Positions 22,558 to 32,199 of a stretch of DNA of 35,369 bases are shown here, piece by piece. The translations under genes and the position numbers were made by a program. Within the stretch, counting starts at the first letter, position 1. The number at the start of each line of letters is the position of its first letter. The DNA comes from Butyrivibrio sp. (lineage in GTDB: Bacteria > Bacillota > Clostridia > Lachnospirales > Lachnospiraceae), in the NCBI GenBank assembly GCA_024692165.1, contig JAILMY010000136.1, forward strand, positions 1 through 35,369, given 5' to 3'. A model generated the notes under the pieces. The model was given only the letters and a program-made list of their open reading frames with translations. It did not search any database and was not told where the DNA came from.

Positions 22558-23517
22558 TCAGCGCCTGGCCTTTTTACTGTAGTCTACTCTCATGTTCTTA
22601 AGTTCTTCCCATAGAACCTTGTAGTTGTCGTATCTTACCTGAGAAATCTTACCCTGGGAAAGAGCCTCTTTTACTCCGCAGTCAGGCTCTGCAATGTGGG
22701 AGCATCCTCCAAAGCGGCACAGGGGCTCATACTCCACAAATTCAGGATAGTACTGCATAAGGGTGTCAGCCGTAACATCTCTCATTTCAAGGGATGTAAA
22801 GCCCGGAGTGTCAATAACGTAGGTTCCGTTATCACCTCGGTCATCTTCCTGCTTTGAACCATCACTGTCTCTGTCATCTCCAAACAGCTCTTCCACAAAA
22901 AAGAGCTCAGAGTGTCTTGTGGTGTTCTTGCCTCGCTCAATCTTTTTGGAAAGCTCCCCTGTCTGCATATCCGCATCGGGCACCAGTTTGTTAAGAAGCG
23001 ATGACTTACCTACGCCACTGGGACCTGCCAGGGTTGTGGTTTTTCCCTTTAACAGCTCTTTTAGCTCATCCAGTCCCTTTTCCTCCCGGACGCTTATAAA
23101 AAGAACCTTGTAACCGCACTTTTCATAGGCATCATAGAGCTCCTGCTGCTCCTCTTTGGTGGCTATATCCTGCTTATTAAAGCAGATGATAACCGGGAGA
23201 TTCTGCTGGCGCATCTGTATAAGGAATCTGTCCAGCAGGTTGTAGCTTGGATTTGGCTTAACTATGGCAAACAAAATAACCGCCTGGTCCACATTGGCAA
23301 CAGGCGGTCTAAGCAGCTGATTTTTTCTTGGGAATATCTCTGTGATATTTCCCAGCTTTTTTTCATCGTCGATAATATCAATCTCGACATTATCGCCCAC
23401 CAAAGGTTTAAGATTTGATTTCCTGAATATGCCTTTTGCCTTACATTCGTATGCCTTTTCATCAAAGGTTTCCACGTAGTAAAACCCGGCAATTCCCTTT
23501 AGGATTCGTCCCTTCAT
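22558..23517 (-). CDS. rsgA: Ribosome small subunit-dependent GTPase A, with an acidic insertion
   Basis: 319 residues (family usually about 290-300). The OB fold is at about 1-70. The circularly permuted GTPase shows the G4 CFNKQD first (about 110-115), then the P-loop GPSGVGKSS (about 163-171), a KIERGKNTTRHSEL switch and the DTPGF G3 motif. The C-terminal zinc site CRFGGCSHIAEPDC follows. It helps late maturation of the 30S subunit. Oddity: between the switch and DTPGF lies an insert of about 20 residues, strongly acidic (GDDRDSDGSKQEDDRGD), absent from standard RsgA. The ATG overlaps the stop of prkC (TAATG) with CAGGAGAAT upstream, so the genes are coupled. The partner kinase is likely to phosphorylate RsgA in some Firmicutes. 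Confidence 0.95.
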   Translation of the reverse strand: MKGRILKGIAGFYYVETFDEKAYECKAKGIFRKSNLKPLVGDNVEIDIIDDEKKLGNITEIFPRKNQLLRPPVANVDQAVILFAIVKPNPSYNLLDRFLIQMRQQNLPVIICFNKQDIATKEEQQELYDAYEKCGYKVLFISVREEKGLDELKELLKGKTTTLAGPSGVGKSSLLNKLVPDADMQTGELSKKIERGKNTTRHSELFFVEELFGDDRDSDGSKQEDDRGDNGTYVIDTPGFTSLEMRDVTADTLMQYYPEFVEYEPLCRFGGCSHIAEPDCGVKEALSQGKISQVRYDNYKVLWEELKNMRVDYSKKARR

Positions 23518-25532
23518 TAATTCTCCTGATTAAATGTAACTGCCCTTGTAACTGTTACTTCCTTGGTCTCTCCTCCGGTAGTCTCACCGGTTTCAGGATT
23601 GGTTGTAGTAGGCGCTGTAGCTGTATATACAAAAGTGATTGTTCCTGTAGGAGATGTGATTCCCTTGGAATTCATCTGAATAGGAAAATCTGAAGTAGTT
23701 GTATTAAGAAGTGTCGTGCCATCGGTTGTAACCAGTGTTACATGTACGGAAAGACCTGCAGTGTAGTTCTCACCCTCTGTCGGTGCTCCGATATCCGATG
23801 TATAGCTGTAGGTAACCTTAGCAGGACCTGTTGAAAGCTCCATGTTTATCACAGTTCCCTCAGATACTGAGGTTCCAACTGCTATGGACTGGGCACAGAT
23901 AAGGCCTGTGAGGTTTGTGTCCTCATTGCTGGTCTCCACAACGTTACCTGCCTGAAGACCTGCCTCAACCAGTGTAATAACCGCATCCTCTGAGGTCATA
24001 CCAATTACATTTGGCACAGTAACCTGACCCTCAGCCTTGGCAACTGTAACTTCCGTGGTTGCAGCCGCTGTAGTAGCATTAGCACCTGTACTTACATAAA
24101 CTGTGATGGTCGATCCGCTGGCTGCTCTGTTTCCTGCTGCAGGATTGGAATAAGAAACTGTATCCTTTGCCAGAGTGCTGCCGGCGTCATCAGCTCTTTC
24201 TACCTTAAAGCCCTTTTCGTTCAAAGCTGCCACAGCTTCTGCGTATGCCTTGCCGCTTACATCAGGAATAATGATTCCCTCTGATGATCCGGCGTTTGTA
24301 TCGCTGACAGCTGATGAAGCTGCGTTACTTGCCTGGTTACCGCCTTCGTCTGAGGATCCGAAAATTCCAAGGCTTCTTCCCACAAGAAGAATTACCATGA
24401 AGCCGATAAGAAGCGCCAGGATAATAGCTATAGCTATGGTTATCTTCTCCATAGAGCCCGGTGCCGGGTTTGAGGAACGACGTCTGTCTCTGTCATACTC
24501 GTAGAGATCGTCATCGTCGTAATTCCTTCTCCTGGGACGTCTGTCTCTATCATAATCGTCGTAACGATTGTCCTTGTCATAGTCGTCTTTGAGTCGCATA
24601 GGCTCAGTGTCGGAAATCCTGCCGCCATTTTTGACAGCTGAGGTTTCTTCCTCTGAAGCGACTCTTGTAGCCCCCTCTTCGTCCGGGTCTACCAAATTAA
24701 CGAAATCCTTATCAGGAGTGATAAGTGATCTCTTAAGGTCTGAAATAAGCTCTGCAGCGTTCTGATATCTTCTGTCAGGGCTCTTCTGACAGCACTTGAG
24801 GACTATCTTCTCAACGCTGATCGGTATATCATCGCCATAATCCGCAGGACTTGGAAGGTCCTCCTGGATATGCTTGATGGCTATAGCAACGGTTGTGTCG
24901 CCGTTGAACGGCACACGGCCTGTAAGCATCTCAAATAAGGTAATACCCAGTGAATAAATATCACTCTTGGCATCACTGTAACCACCTCTTGCCTGCTCCG
25001 GTGAGGTGTAATGAACCGATCCCATAACATTGGAAGTGATGGTGTTACTGGTTGCAGCCTTAGCGATACCAAAGTCTGTTACCTTAACCTTGCCTTCCTT
25101 GGAGATCATAATGTTCTGAGGCTTGATATCTCTGTGGATAATATTGTTGTTATGAGCAGCCTCAAGGCCCATTGCAACCTGTATAGCTATACTAACGGCT
25201 TCTTTCACCGAAAGTCTTTGTTTCTTCTCTATATATTTCTTAAGGGTAATACCGTCAACCAACTCCATTACAATGTAGTTGATGCCATCTTCATCACCAA
25301 CATCATATACATTTACGATGTTAGGATGCATAAGTCCTGCTGTTGACTGGGCTTCTACACGGAATTTGGAAACGAAATTCTCATTCTCCGAAAATTCCTG
25401 CTTGAGCACCTTAACTGCCACAAGGCGGTTCAGCTTATGATCTTTTGCTTTATATACATCGGACATTCCGCCGGTTCCGATCTTTTCCAGAACCTCATAG
25501 CGATCTCCGATCACCATTCCTATCTTAATCAT
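23517..25532 (-). CDS. prkC: PASTA-domain Ser/Thr protein kinase (PrkC/Stk1 type)
   Basis: 671 residues. The kinase domain (about 12-275) shows IGTGGMSDVYKA, the VAVKVLK lysine 41, HRDIKPQN near 134 and DFGIAKA. A juxtamembrane region rich in Arg, Asp and Tyr (DRDRRPRRRNYDDDD) precedes one transmembrane helix (about 367-391). Two PASTA domains then lie outside the cell (IIPDVSGKAYAEAVAALNEKGF and VTVPNVIGMTSEDAVITLVEAG), followed by a Thr-rich extension of about 110 residues (TTDGTTLLNT, TGETTGGET). Two PASTA units is fewer than the three or four of PrkC. It senses cell-wall muropeptides and phosphorylates cytoplasmic targets. Its start overlaps the stp stop, and its stop overlaps the rsgA start, so it is translationally coupled in the stp-prkC-rsgA cassette. 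Confidence 0.95.
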   Translation of the reverse strand: MIKIGMVIGDRYEVLEKIGTGGMSDVYKAKDHKLNRLVAVKVLKQEFSENENFVSKFRVEAQSTAGLMHPNIVNVYDVGDEDGINYIVMELVDGITLKKYIEKKQRLSVKEAVSIAIQVAMGLEAAHNNNIIHRDIKPQNIMISKEGKVKVTDFGIAKAATSNTITSNVMGSVHYTSPEQARGGYSDAKSDIYSLGITLFEMLTGRVPFNGDTTVAIAIKHIQEDLPSPADYGDDIPISVEKIVLKCCQKSPDRRYQNAAELISDLKRSLITPDKDFVNLVDPDEEGATRVASEEETSAVKNGGRISDTEPMRLKDDYDKDNRYDDYDRDRRPRRRNYDDDDLYEYDRDRRRSSNPAPGSMEKITIAIAIILALLIGFMVILLVGRSLGIFGSSDEGGNQASNAASSAVSDTNAGSSEGIIIPDVSGKAYAEAVAALNEKGFKVERADDAGSTLAKDTVSYSNPAAGNRAASGSTITVYVSTGANATTAAATTEVTVAKAEGQVTVPNVIGMTSEDAVITLVEAGLQAGNVVETSNEDTNLTGLICAQSIAVGTSVSEGTVINMELSTGPAKVTYSYTSDIGAPTEGENYTAGLSVHVTLVTTDGTTLLNTTTSDFPIQMNSKGITSPTGTITFVYTATAPTTTNPETGETTGGETKEVTVTRAVTFNQEN

Positions 25533-26289
25533 TTAGTCCTCCGTCATGTGCCACTTCATCAGCGAACGGCTCAATAAGGATAACTGCAATATTATCCTTC
25601 CCCCCATTGTTATTAGCCGCAATTACAAGCTTCTGAGCTTTTTCAATAATATCTCTCTGACCGCTTACGATCATGCGGATTTCCTCATCCTCCAGCATGT
25701 TTGTAAGACCGTCGGAACACATGAGAACTATGTCCCCTCTGTTTAATTCCACGTTAAAAAAATCGATGTCTACATTCTTCTCGGCACCGATAGCCCTGGT
25801 AATAATATTTTTGTCCAGGGAATGTCTGGCGGTTTCTCTGTCAATTCCGCCCATCCGTACCATTTCCTCCACAAGAGAATGATCCCTTGTGATCTGAGTG
25901 ATACCACTGTCATTAATGACGTAAAGTCTTGAATCACCTACATTGGCAACCTGAAGATACCTCCCCAGAACGGTGCAGGCAACAACAGTAGTCCCCATAC
26001 CAAAAAGCTTGGGGTCTTCAGAAGCCTTTTCAATAAGCTTGCTGTTGGCAGTCTTGATAGCCTTCTCCAGAATCTTCACAGGGCTCTGTTCAAAAGACTT
26101 CTCGATCTCCTCTACCATAGTGTCCACGGTAAATCTTGAAGCGTAATCTCCGGCGTTATGACCGCCCATGCCATCTGCGACGATAAAGACATTGGAGAGA
26201 TTTCCAAGCTTTCTGTCTGAAGAAAAGACATAATCCTGATTCAGTTTTCGTTTTTTTCCTATGTCCGTTACGGAAAAGGTCTTTAACAA
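25525..26289 (-). CDS. PP2C-type Ser/Thr protein phosphatase (Stp/PrpC)
   Basis: 254 residues of normal length. PP2C metal-site motifs are clear: DYVFSSDRKL... then VADGMGGHNAGDYAS, GTTVVACTV, VGDSRLYV, RDHSLVEEM, CSDGLTNMLEDEEI and GKDNIAVILIE. Start TTG 26289 is chosen because GGAGG lies 9 bp upstream and no ATG is nearby. It removes phosphates placed by the PASTA kinase encoded directly downstream, the two genes overlapping by 8 bp. Soluble cytoplasmic. Confidence 0.95.
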   Translation of the reverse strand: MLKTFSVTDIGKKRKLNQDYVFSSDRKLGNLSNVFIVADGMGGHNAGDYASRFTVDTMVEEIEKSFEQSPVKILEKAIKTANSKLIEKASEDPKLFGMGTTVVACTVLGRYLQVANVGDSRLYVINDSGITQITRDHSLVEEMVRMGGIDRETARHSLDKNIITRAIGAEKNVDIDFFNVELNRGDIVLMCSDGLTNMLEDEEIRMIVSGQRDIIEKAQKLVIAANNNGGKDNIAVILIEPFADEVAHDGGLND

Positions 26290-26337
26290 GTAAGTTGCCT
26301 CCAGCTATCTTTTTTCATCACACAAAATAGACAGGTG

Positions 26338-27375
26338 TTACTCTTCTTCCAAGTGGCGCCTACGCAGCTGACCACAAGCTCCGTCTATATCCCTGCCCAT
26401 TTCTCTTCTAATAGTAACATTTATATGATTTTTTTCAAGTTTGTTTTTGAAAGAGAGCGCTCCGGCGCGGTCTGTAGGCTTAAAGGTTCGCTCTTTTATC
26501 GGATTTACGGGGATTAGATTAACAACAGCATTGATTCCCTTTAAAAGTTCTGACAATTCAGCCGCATCCTCTTCGGTATCGTTGACTCCGCTCACCAAAG
26601 AGTACTCGAATGTCAACTGCCTGTCTGTCTTGTCAAAATAGGTCTTGCAGGCATCCAGAACCTCGTGGATCTCGTACTGATTGGCTATAGGCATCAGCTC
26701 TTTTCTCTTATCGTTATTGGACGCATGAAGAGAAAGTGCCAGATTTATGGAAAGGTTTTCCTCTGCCAACCTCAGGATATTTGGCACAATTCCGCAGGTG
26801 GAAACCGTAAGGTTCCTCTGGCTCATATTGATGCCGTTTTCATCGGTAAGGAGCTTTATAAACTTCAGCAGATTGTCGTAGTTATCCAGGGGCTCTCCGC
26901 TTCCCATGACTACAACGCGTGATATCTTTTCCCCGGTGATCCTGGCGATGGAATATATCTGATCCAGCATCTCCGACGGCAAAAGATTTCGCTCAACGCC
27001 GTCCAGTGTTGATGCACAGAATTTACACCCCATTCGGCAGCCCACCTGAGATGATATGCAGACGCTGTTGCCGAATTTATACTTCATGAATACGCTCTCA
27101 ATGACGTTTCCGTCTGACAGAGCAAAAAGAAATTTCTTGGTGTCGTCAATCTGTGACTCCTGAACTCTCACCGCTCTCAGGCAGGTATATGCGAAGTTGT
27201 CCGAAAGCTTCTGTTTCAAAGCCTTGGAGATGTTAGTCATCTCCTCATAGTCCCTGGCCATTTTCCTGTGCATCCACTCATAGAGCTGCTTGGCACGAAA
27301 GGCCGGTTCTCCAAGACCCTTGATGGCTTCGGTGAGCTCTGCCAGTGTCAGAGACTTGATATCTGTTTTTTCCAT
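26338..27375 (-). CDS. rlmN: 23S rRNA (adenine2503-C2)/tRNA methyltransferase RlmN
   Basis: 345 residues. The radical SAM cluster CxxxCxxC is seen in GCRMGCKFCASTL, with the SAM-binding GSGEPLDNYDNL and the ISINLALSLHASNN segment. RlmN methylates A2503 of 23S rRNA and A37 of some tRNAs, using two cysteines; the C-terminal one is present (DIDGACGQLR). The N-terminal helical region (about 1-90) is complete. It lies between rsmB and stp, as in most clostridia; a 248 bp gap to rsmB upstream suggests its own promoter there, though the boxes are not clear. Confidence 0.96.
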   Translation of the reverse strand: MEKTDIKSLTLAELTEAIKGLGEPAFRAKQLYEWMHRKMARDYEEMTNISKALKQKLSDNFAYTCLRAVRVQESQIDDTKKFLFALSDGNVIESVFMKYKFGNSVCISSQVGCRMGCKFCASTLDGVERNLLPSEMLDQIYSIARITGEKISRVVVMGSGEPLDNYDNLLKFIKLLTDENGINMSQRNLTVSTCGIVPNILRLAEENLSINLALSLHASNNDKRKELMPIANQYEIHEVLDACKTYFDKTDRQLTFEYSLVSGVNDTEEDAAELSELLKGINAVVNLIPVNPIKERTFKPTDRAGALSFKNKLEKNHINVTIRREMGRDIDGACGQLRRRHLEEE

Positions 27376-27623
27376 TTTTATAATCCTATAAAGCTATGTA
27401 CTCTGAATTCTTGCAAAAGCCGATAATATACGGCTAATATCATTTTTTATATGCACATTTGCTCTTCTTTTTGACTTTTTGTTCTAAATTTGTCCTATAA
27501 ATCAGATAAATATTGTCACTCTATATGTCTTTTCCCTTATAATCGCCCTTTTACCATACAAAAAAAAACATATAATACTTTAAATAAGTTCAGTTTTATA
27601 TGAAATCATCCTCTAGAACAACA

Positions 27624-29009
27624 TTAACTAATACGTCTAAGCTTAGCAATGAAAAATCCGTCGGTGCCGTGCTTTCCCGGAATGAGCTGGATCTGGCCGA
27701 CCGAGGTCTTGCCTGCGGCGTCTTTTGGCTGCTTAACACTATCCGCCAGCTCTTTAGGAAGTTTGTCGAAAAAATCCACTGGTTCGAAAGGCAGCTCATC
27801 GCAGATGCGCTTCACCATATCTTCGTTCTCTGCCTTGTTAACGGTGCAGGTGGAGTAGATAAGATATCCACCGACCTTTACATAGTCCCATGAAGATTTT
27901 ACGATCTCCCACTGAAGATGCTCCAGCTCCTCCAGGCCTGAGGGCTTTACATTGAGCTTTATGTCGTTCTTACGGCCAAGGATTCCAAGGCCGGAACAGG
28001 GAACATCCAGGTATAGAATGTCCGCAGAACCATTCAGCTTCTCGTCGTGGATCTTGGCATCATGAACCTGTGTCAAGATATTGGAAAGTCCAAGGCGCTC
28101 CGCGTTATCCCTGATAAGATCGCACTTTCTCTCGGATATGTCTCTGGAAATTACCTTGCCTTCTACTCCGACCCTCTCTGCTGCATGCAGAGACTTGCCT
28201 CCGGGCGCAGCACAGACATCAACAACCATCTGCCCGGGCTGTGGGTCTGCTATCTGAGTTACCAGCATGGAGCTGACGTCCTGAACAGCATACTTTCCTT
28301 CCGCAAATCCCGGCAGGAACATGATGTTATCTGTCTTTTCAAGTTCAAGTGCATAGGGCAAAAGAGAATTTCTCTTAACCTGCGCTCCGGCTGCCGTAAG
28401 CTCTTTTTCCAGAGTCTCAATATCACAGCTCTGGGGCAATCCCCTGGTAACCCTGATGGTTGTGGGCCTTGCTGTCAAAAAGAACTTAAGCATGTCCTCA
28501 GTTCTTTCAAAGCCGTATTCCGAAAGCCACATTTTACAGAGCCACAGCGGAGTTGAATAGACCACGGAAAGGTAGTCCACACCACCGCCACTCTCCTTGG
28601 ATGGGTACTCTATTTTGTCTTTATTTCTTGAAATGTTGCGCAGAACTCCGTTAACAAAGCCCTTAAGGCCGCTGAACTTATGCTTTATGGCAAGCTTCAC
28701 CGCCTCATTGCAGGCAGCACTGTCCGGAATCTGATCCATGAACATTATCTGATAAACGCTCATGCGCATCAGACTTCTGATGAAGGGCTGCATCTTTTTT
28801 ACCGGTGTCTTGGAAAAAGAGTCCAGAACATAATCAATCTGGATATTTCTCTCAAGGCACCCGTCAGTAACCCTTTTGATAAAGGCCTTGTCTCTGGTCT
28901 CAAGATAGTCATATTTAGTCAGGGTATCCTTGAGAAGAGACTTCTTTCTGGTATCTGACTTGTCATATTCCATAAGTACGCTGAGTACTATTTCTCTTGT
29001 ATTTGGCAT
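27624..29009 (-). CDS. rsmB: 16S rRNA (cytosine967-C5)-methyltransferase RsmB
   Basis: 461 residues. The N-terminal NusB-like RNA-binding domain (about 1-140: RSLMRMSVYQIMFMDQIPDSAA) is followed by a Rossmann methyltransferase domain with motif I VDVCAAPGGKSLHAAE, motif IV DVPCSGLGILGRK (the PC cysteine) and motif VI YSTCTVNKAEN (the catalytic Cys). It methylates C967 of 16S rRNA. An insertion around the loop before VDVC is normal. It starts 3 bp after the zinc-protease stop, so it is in the same operon, and belongs to the fmt-rsmB translation cluster. Confidence 0.95.
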   Translation of the reverse strand: MPNTREIVLSVLMEYDKSDTRKKSLLKDTLTKYDYLETRDKAFIKRVTDGCLERNIQIDYVLDSFSKTPVKKMQPFIRSLMRMSVYQIMFMDQIPDSAACNEAVKLAIKHKFSGLKGFVNGVLRNISRNKDKIEYPSKESGGGVDYLSVVYSTPLWLCKMWLSEYGFERTEDMLKFFLTARPTTIRVTRGLPQSCDIETLEKELTAAGAQVKRNSLLPYALELEKTDNIMFLPGFAEGKYAVQDVSSMLVTQIADPQPGQMVVDVCAAPGGKSLHAAERVGVEGKVISRDISERKCDLIRDNAERLGLSNILTQVHDAKIHDEKLNGSADILYLDVPCSGLGILGRKNDIKLNVKPSGLEELEHLQWEIVKSSWDYVKVGGYLIYSTCTVNKAENEDMVKRICDELPFEPVDFFDKLPKELADSVKQPKDAAGKTSVGQIQLIPGKHGTDGFFIAKLRRIS

Positions 29010-29012
29010 AGT

Positions 29013-29717
29013 TTATCTTCTTCTGTTGTTTATCATTATAAGTCTGAGGAGCTGTACAACTGCTGATGCAGCGCTGGCCACATAGGTCATGGCTGCAGCA
29101 CGTAAAACCTTTCTTGTATCACCGATCTCATCGTGGCCAAGGATTCCGTATTCCTCCAGCATTACCAGTGCTCTGCCCGATGCATTGAACTCAACAGGCA
29201 GTGTCACCAGCTGGAAAAGAACTGCCAAAGAAAATACCATTATTCCAAGGGTAATGAGGGGTCTGAGACTTAAGAACATTCCCAGAATAAGGAGTGGGAT
29301 TCCGGCTCTTGAACCAATGTTGGCCGCCGGCAGGATAGCTGTTCTTACCTGAAGGGGCAGGTAAGCATTGTAATGCTGGAGCACATGTCCGCACTCATGG
29401 GCAGCAACCCCCACCGCCGCTACGCTGTTTGAGTTATAGGTGGCATCTGAAAGATTAACTGTCTTATTTCTTGGGTCATAGTGATCTGTAAGATTTCCAC
29501 TCACATGCTGCACTGTTACATCATTTATTCCATTTCTTCTGAGAATTTCCATTGCTGCCTGGGCTCCGGTAAGTCCGCTCATGCTGCGGATCTTCGCATA
29601 CTTCCTGTAAACCGATGAAACCCTAGCACTGGCAACCATGCAAAGAATTCCCATAATGATAACCAAAATATACATTGGATCTATTCCGTATCCATATCTC
29701 ATTCCACCGTAATACAT
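29013..29717 (-). CDS. YugP-like zinc metallopeptidase (Zn_peptidase_2)
   Basis: 234 residues. An N-terminal membrane helix (PMYILVIIMGILCMVASARV) is followed by an extracytoplasmic or membrane-associated catalytic part with HExxH in VAAHECGHVLQH (about 105-116). Further C-terminal hydrophobic helices lie near 135-190. The family (Pfam Zn_peptidase_2, B. subtilis YugP) is typically placed between fmt and rsmB in Firmicutes, as here. The role is unproven; membrane protein turnover is suspected. RNLTGLTGAQAA near residue 45 is a family-typical segment. Confidence 0.9.
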   Translation of the reverse strand: MYYGGMRYGYGIDPMYILVIIMGILCMVASARVSSVYRKYAKIRSMSGLTGAQAAMEILRRNGINDVTVQHVSGNLTDHYDPRNKTVNLSDATYNSNSVAAVGVAAHECGHVLQHYNAYLPLQVRTAILPAANIGSRAGIPLLILGMFLSLRPLITLGIMVFSLAVLFQLVTLPVEFNASGRALVMLEEYGILGHDEIGDTRKVLRAAAMTYVASAASAVVQLLRLIMINNRRR

Positions 29718-29786
29718 AACTTTTTTCGCCTCTTTTCAAATTATTATTTTGTTACAGCCAATATATTTGCAATTTCGCTCCGCTCT

Positions 29787-30725
29787 TCACTTTCCAAGCT
29801 TCGTTCCCACACAAAGTTTATAGCCAAGAAGGAAATTCTTTACCGCCATCCTCTTTTTGCCCTCAAGCTGAAGCTCGAGAATCTTAAGGAAGCCCTCGCC
29901 GCATTTAACAGTAAAAGAATCCTTGGAAACTTCCACAACTGTACCGCTCTCTGCTGCGTGATTACTTGCATCGGATAAAACCTGTGCGTCCCAGATTTTG
30001 AGCATCTTGCCATCGAGATGAGTGAAGGCACTGGGCCAGGGATTAAGACCCCTTACAAGGTTTCTTATGCTGTCTGCATCTTTATTAAAGTCGATTAGTC
30101 CCATGTCCTTGGAAAGTTTGCCGCACTTGGTGGCCTTAGCTTCGTCCTGGGGTACCGGGGTAAGCTCGCCCCTTTCAATCATGGGAAGTGCCTCTACAAT
30201 AAGCTCTGCTCCAAGAACAGAGAGCTTGTCAAAAAGACCTCCTCCGGTCTCATTTTCATCAATCGGAATTGTCTTCTGAATCAGGATGTCGCCTGTATCC
30301 ATGCCTGCTGCCATCTGCATGATGGTAACGCCTGTCTCCTTTTCCCCGTCGATGATGGACTGCTGAATAGGAGCTGCCCCTCTGTACTTGGGAAGAAGAG
30401 ATGCATGGATGTTTACGCATCCAAACTTTGGAATATCCAGGATCTCCTGGGAAAGAATCTGACCAAAGGCCGCTACAACGTAGATATCCGCATCATATTT
30501 TTTAAGCTCAGCCACGTTCTCAGGAAGCTTTATCCTGACCGGCTGGAAAACATTAAGGCCATGCTCAACAGCGCACTGCTTAACCTCCGAAAACTGCAGC
30601 TCACCGCTTCTGCCCTTGGGCTTATCAGGCTGGGTCACTACAAGTACCACTTCATGCCCCGCCTCTATTATTTTCTCCAGAGCACCCCTGGCAAAATCAG
30701 GAGTCCCCATAAATACTATCTTCAT
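29787..30725 (-). CDS. fmt: Methionyl-tRNA formyltransferase
   Basis: 312 residues. The N-terminal formyl-transfer domain has MKIVFMGTPDFA, the catalytic HASLLPKYRGAAPIQQ and GVTIMQMAAGMDTGDIL; the C-terminal OB-like domain is at about 205-312. The enzyme formylates Met-tRNAi with 10-formyl-THF. AAGGAGGCAATA precedes the ATG. def and priA, which often precede fmt, are not in the window: a hairpin at 30753-30793 and then thiC lie upstream. It heads the translation cluster here and probably has its own promoter. Confidence 0.96.
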   Translation of the reverse strand: MKIVFMGTPDFARGALEKIIEAGHEVVLVVTQPDKPKGRSGELQFSEVKQCAVEHGLNVFQPVRIKLPENVAELKKYDADIYVVAAFGQILSQEILDIPKFGCVNIHASLLPKYRGAAPIQQSIIDGEKETGVTIMQMAAGMDTGDILIQKTIPIDENETGGGLFDKLSVLGAELIVEALPMIERGELTPVPQDEAKATKCGKLSKDMGLIDFNKDADSIRNLVRGLNPWPSAFTHLDGKMLKIWDAQVLSDASNHAAESGTVVEVSKDSFTVKCGEGFLKILELQLEGKKRMAVKNFLLGYKLCVGTKLGK

Positions 30726-30752
30726 TATTGCCTCCTTAAATCAGGACATAAA

Positions 30753-30793
30753 AATCCCTAAAATGATATTTCTAGTTTACCATTTTAGGGATT
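30753..30793 (-). terminator. Intrinsic terminator of the thiamine operon, upstream of fmt
   Basis: AATCCCTAAAATG (30753-30765) pairs with CATTTTAGGGATT (30781-30793), 13 bp perfect with a 15-nt loop, followed on the minus strand by TTTTATG. It lies 27 bp before the fmt ATG. A TATAAT hexamer on the minus strand overlaps its upstream arm and could be the -10 of an fmt promoter, though no -35 is evident. Confidence 0.87.
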
Positions 30794-30849
30794 ATATGTC
30801 ATTTGCTTCGCTACCGGCCGGGTAACGAGCCACGTATTTTCATTTTCTT

Positions 30850-32154
30850 TTACAGAATATCAATATGCTCACCTGCGAGAGCCTTGTTCATACTGCGGAC
30901 TGCACAGAATTTGCCGCACATTGAACAGGTGTCATCAAACTCAGGAGCTCTGTCAGCTCTGATTGATCTTGCTGTTTCAGGATCAAGGGCACACTCCCAC
31001 TGCTTATCCCAATCAAATGCCTTTCTTGCATCCGCCATCTGGTTATCTATATCCATTGCATGTGGGATTTTCTTGGCAATGTCAGCTGCATGCGCTGCGA
31101 TTCTTGAAGCAATTATGCCCTGCTTAACATCATCGACATTCGGAAGTGCAAGGTGCTCAGCAGGTGTCACATAGCAAAGGAATGCTGCCCCTGCTGCCCC
31201 GGCTATAGCCCCGCCTATTGCAGAAGTAATGTGATCGTATCCAGGTGCAATATCTGTAACAAGAGGTCCAAGTACATAGAAAGGAGCGCCTCCGCAAATG
31301 GTCTGCTGCATTTTCATGTTCGCTTCAATCTGATCCATAGGCATATGTCCAGGGCCTTCAACCATTACCTGTACATCTTTTTCCCAGGCTCTCTTTGTGA
31401 GTTCCCCAAGCCTTACCAGTTCCTCAATCTGGCATACATCAGAAGCATCTGCAAGGCATCCGGGTCTGCAGGCATCTCCTAAAGAAATGGTCACATCGTA
31501 CTCCCTGCAGATCTCAAGAATCTCATCGTAATACTCATAGAAAGGATTCTCCTCTCCTGTCATGGTCATCCAGGCAAAAACAAGGGATCCACCTCTTGAA
31601 ACAATATTCATTTTCCTCTTGTGATTCTTTATCTGATCTATTGTCTTTCTGGTGATTCCGCAGTGGAGAGTCACAAAATCAACTCCGTCCTGAGCGTGAA
31701 GCCTTATTACATCAATAAAGTCCTTGGCTGTAAGCTCAGAGAGGTCTCTCTGATAATGGATAACACTGTCATAAACCGGCACTGTTCCAAGCATAACCGG
31801 ACACTCATCAACGAGTTTTTTTCTAAAAGGCTGGGTATTTCCGTGAGAAGACAGATCCATAATGGCATCAGCTCCCATATTAACTGCAGCCATGACCTTC
31901 TCCATCTCAATACTATAATCCTTGCAGTCTCTTGAAACGCCAAGGTTAACATTTATCTTGGTCTTAAGCATGGAGCCCACTCCCTTTGGCTTTAAGCACT
32001 TGTGGTTTTTGTTTGCGCAGATTGCAACCTGTCCCCTTGCTACAAGATCCCTAATTTCCTCTGCAGTCCTGTATTCATCCTGTGCCACAGCTTCCATCTG
32101 TGGTGTGATGATACCATTTCTTGCTGCTTCCATCTGTGTTACGTAATTCTCCAT
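30850..32154 (-). CDS. thiC: Phosphomethylpyrimidine synthase ThiC
   Basis: 434 residues from ATG 32154, selected for GGGAGATTGAT upstream; the longer track start (32262) adds 36 residues translated from the repeat-bearing leader. The radical SAM/4Fe-4S cysteines are in [11 protein letters not shown] near the C-terminus. [54 protein letters not shown] and [17 protein letters not shown] are ThiC landmarks. It converts AIR to HMP-P, the pyrimidine half of thiamine, in the cytoplasm. It is the last gene of the operon before the terminator at 30753-30793, 115 bp after thiD. Confidence 0.96.
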   Translation of the reverse strand: MENYVTQMEAARNGIITPQMEAVAQDEYRTAEEIRDLVARGQVAICANKNHKCLKPKGVGSMLKTKINVNLGVSRDCKDYSIEMEKVMAAVNMGADAIMDLSSHGNTQPFRKKLVDECPVMLGTVPVYDSVIHYQRDLSELTAKDFIDVIRLHAQDGVDFVTLHCGITRKTIDQIKNHKRKMNIVSRGGSLVFAWMTMTGEENPFYEYYDEILEICREYDVTISLGDACRPGCLADASDVCQIEELVRLGELTKRAWEKDVQVMVEGPGHMPMDQIEANMKMQQTICGGAPFYVLGPLVTDIAPGYDHITSAIGGAIAGAAGAAFLCYVTPAEHLALPNVDDVKQGIIASRIAAHAADIAKKIPHAMDIDNQMADARKAFDWDKQWECALDPETARSIRADRAPEFDDTCSMCGKFCAVRSMNKALAGEHIDIL

Positions 32155-32199
32155 ATCAATCTCCCAACCGGGCATGCGCCCTCTTTTTTTCATATCTGC

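Noticed and set aside
27418-27435. Terminator between rsmB and rlmN (AGCCG/CGGCT with TTTTG)
   Set aside because: Only a 5 bp stem with a 4-T tail. Too weak to report as a terminator, and it lies close to the rlmN start.
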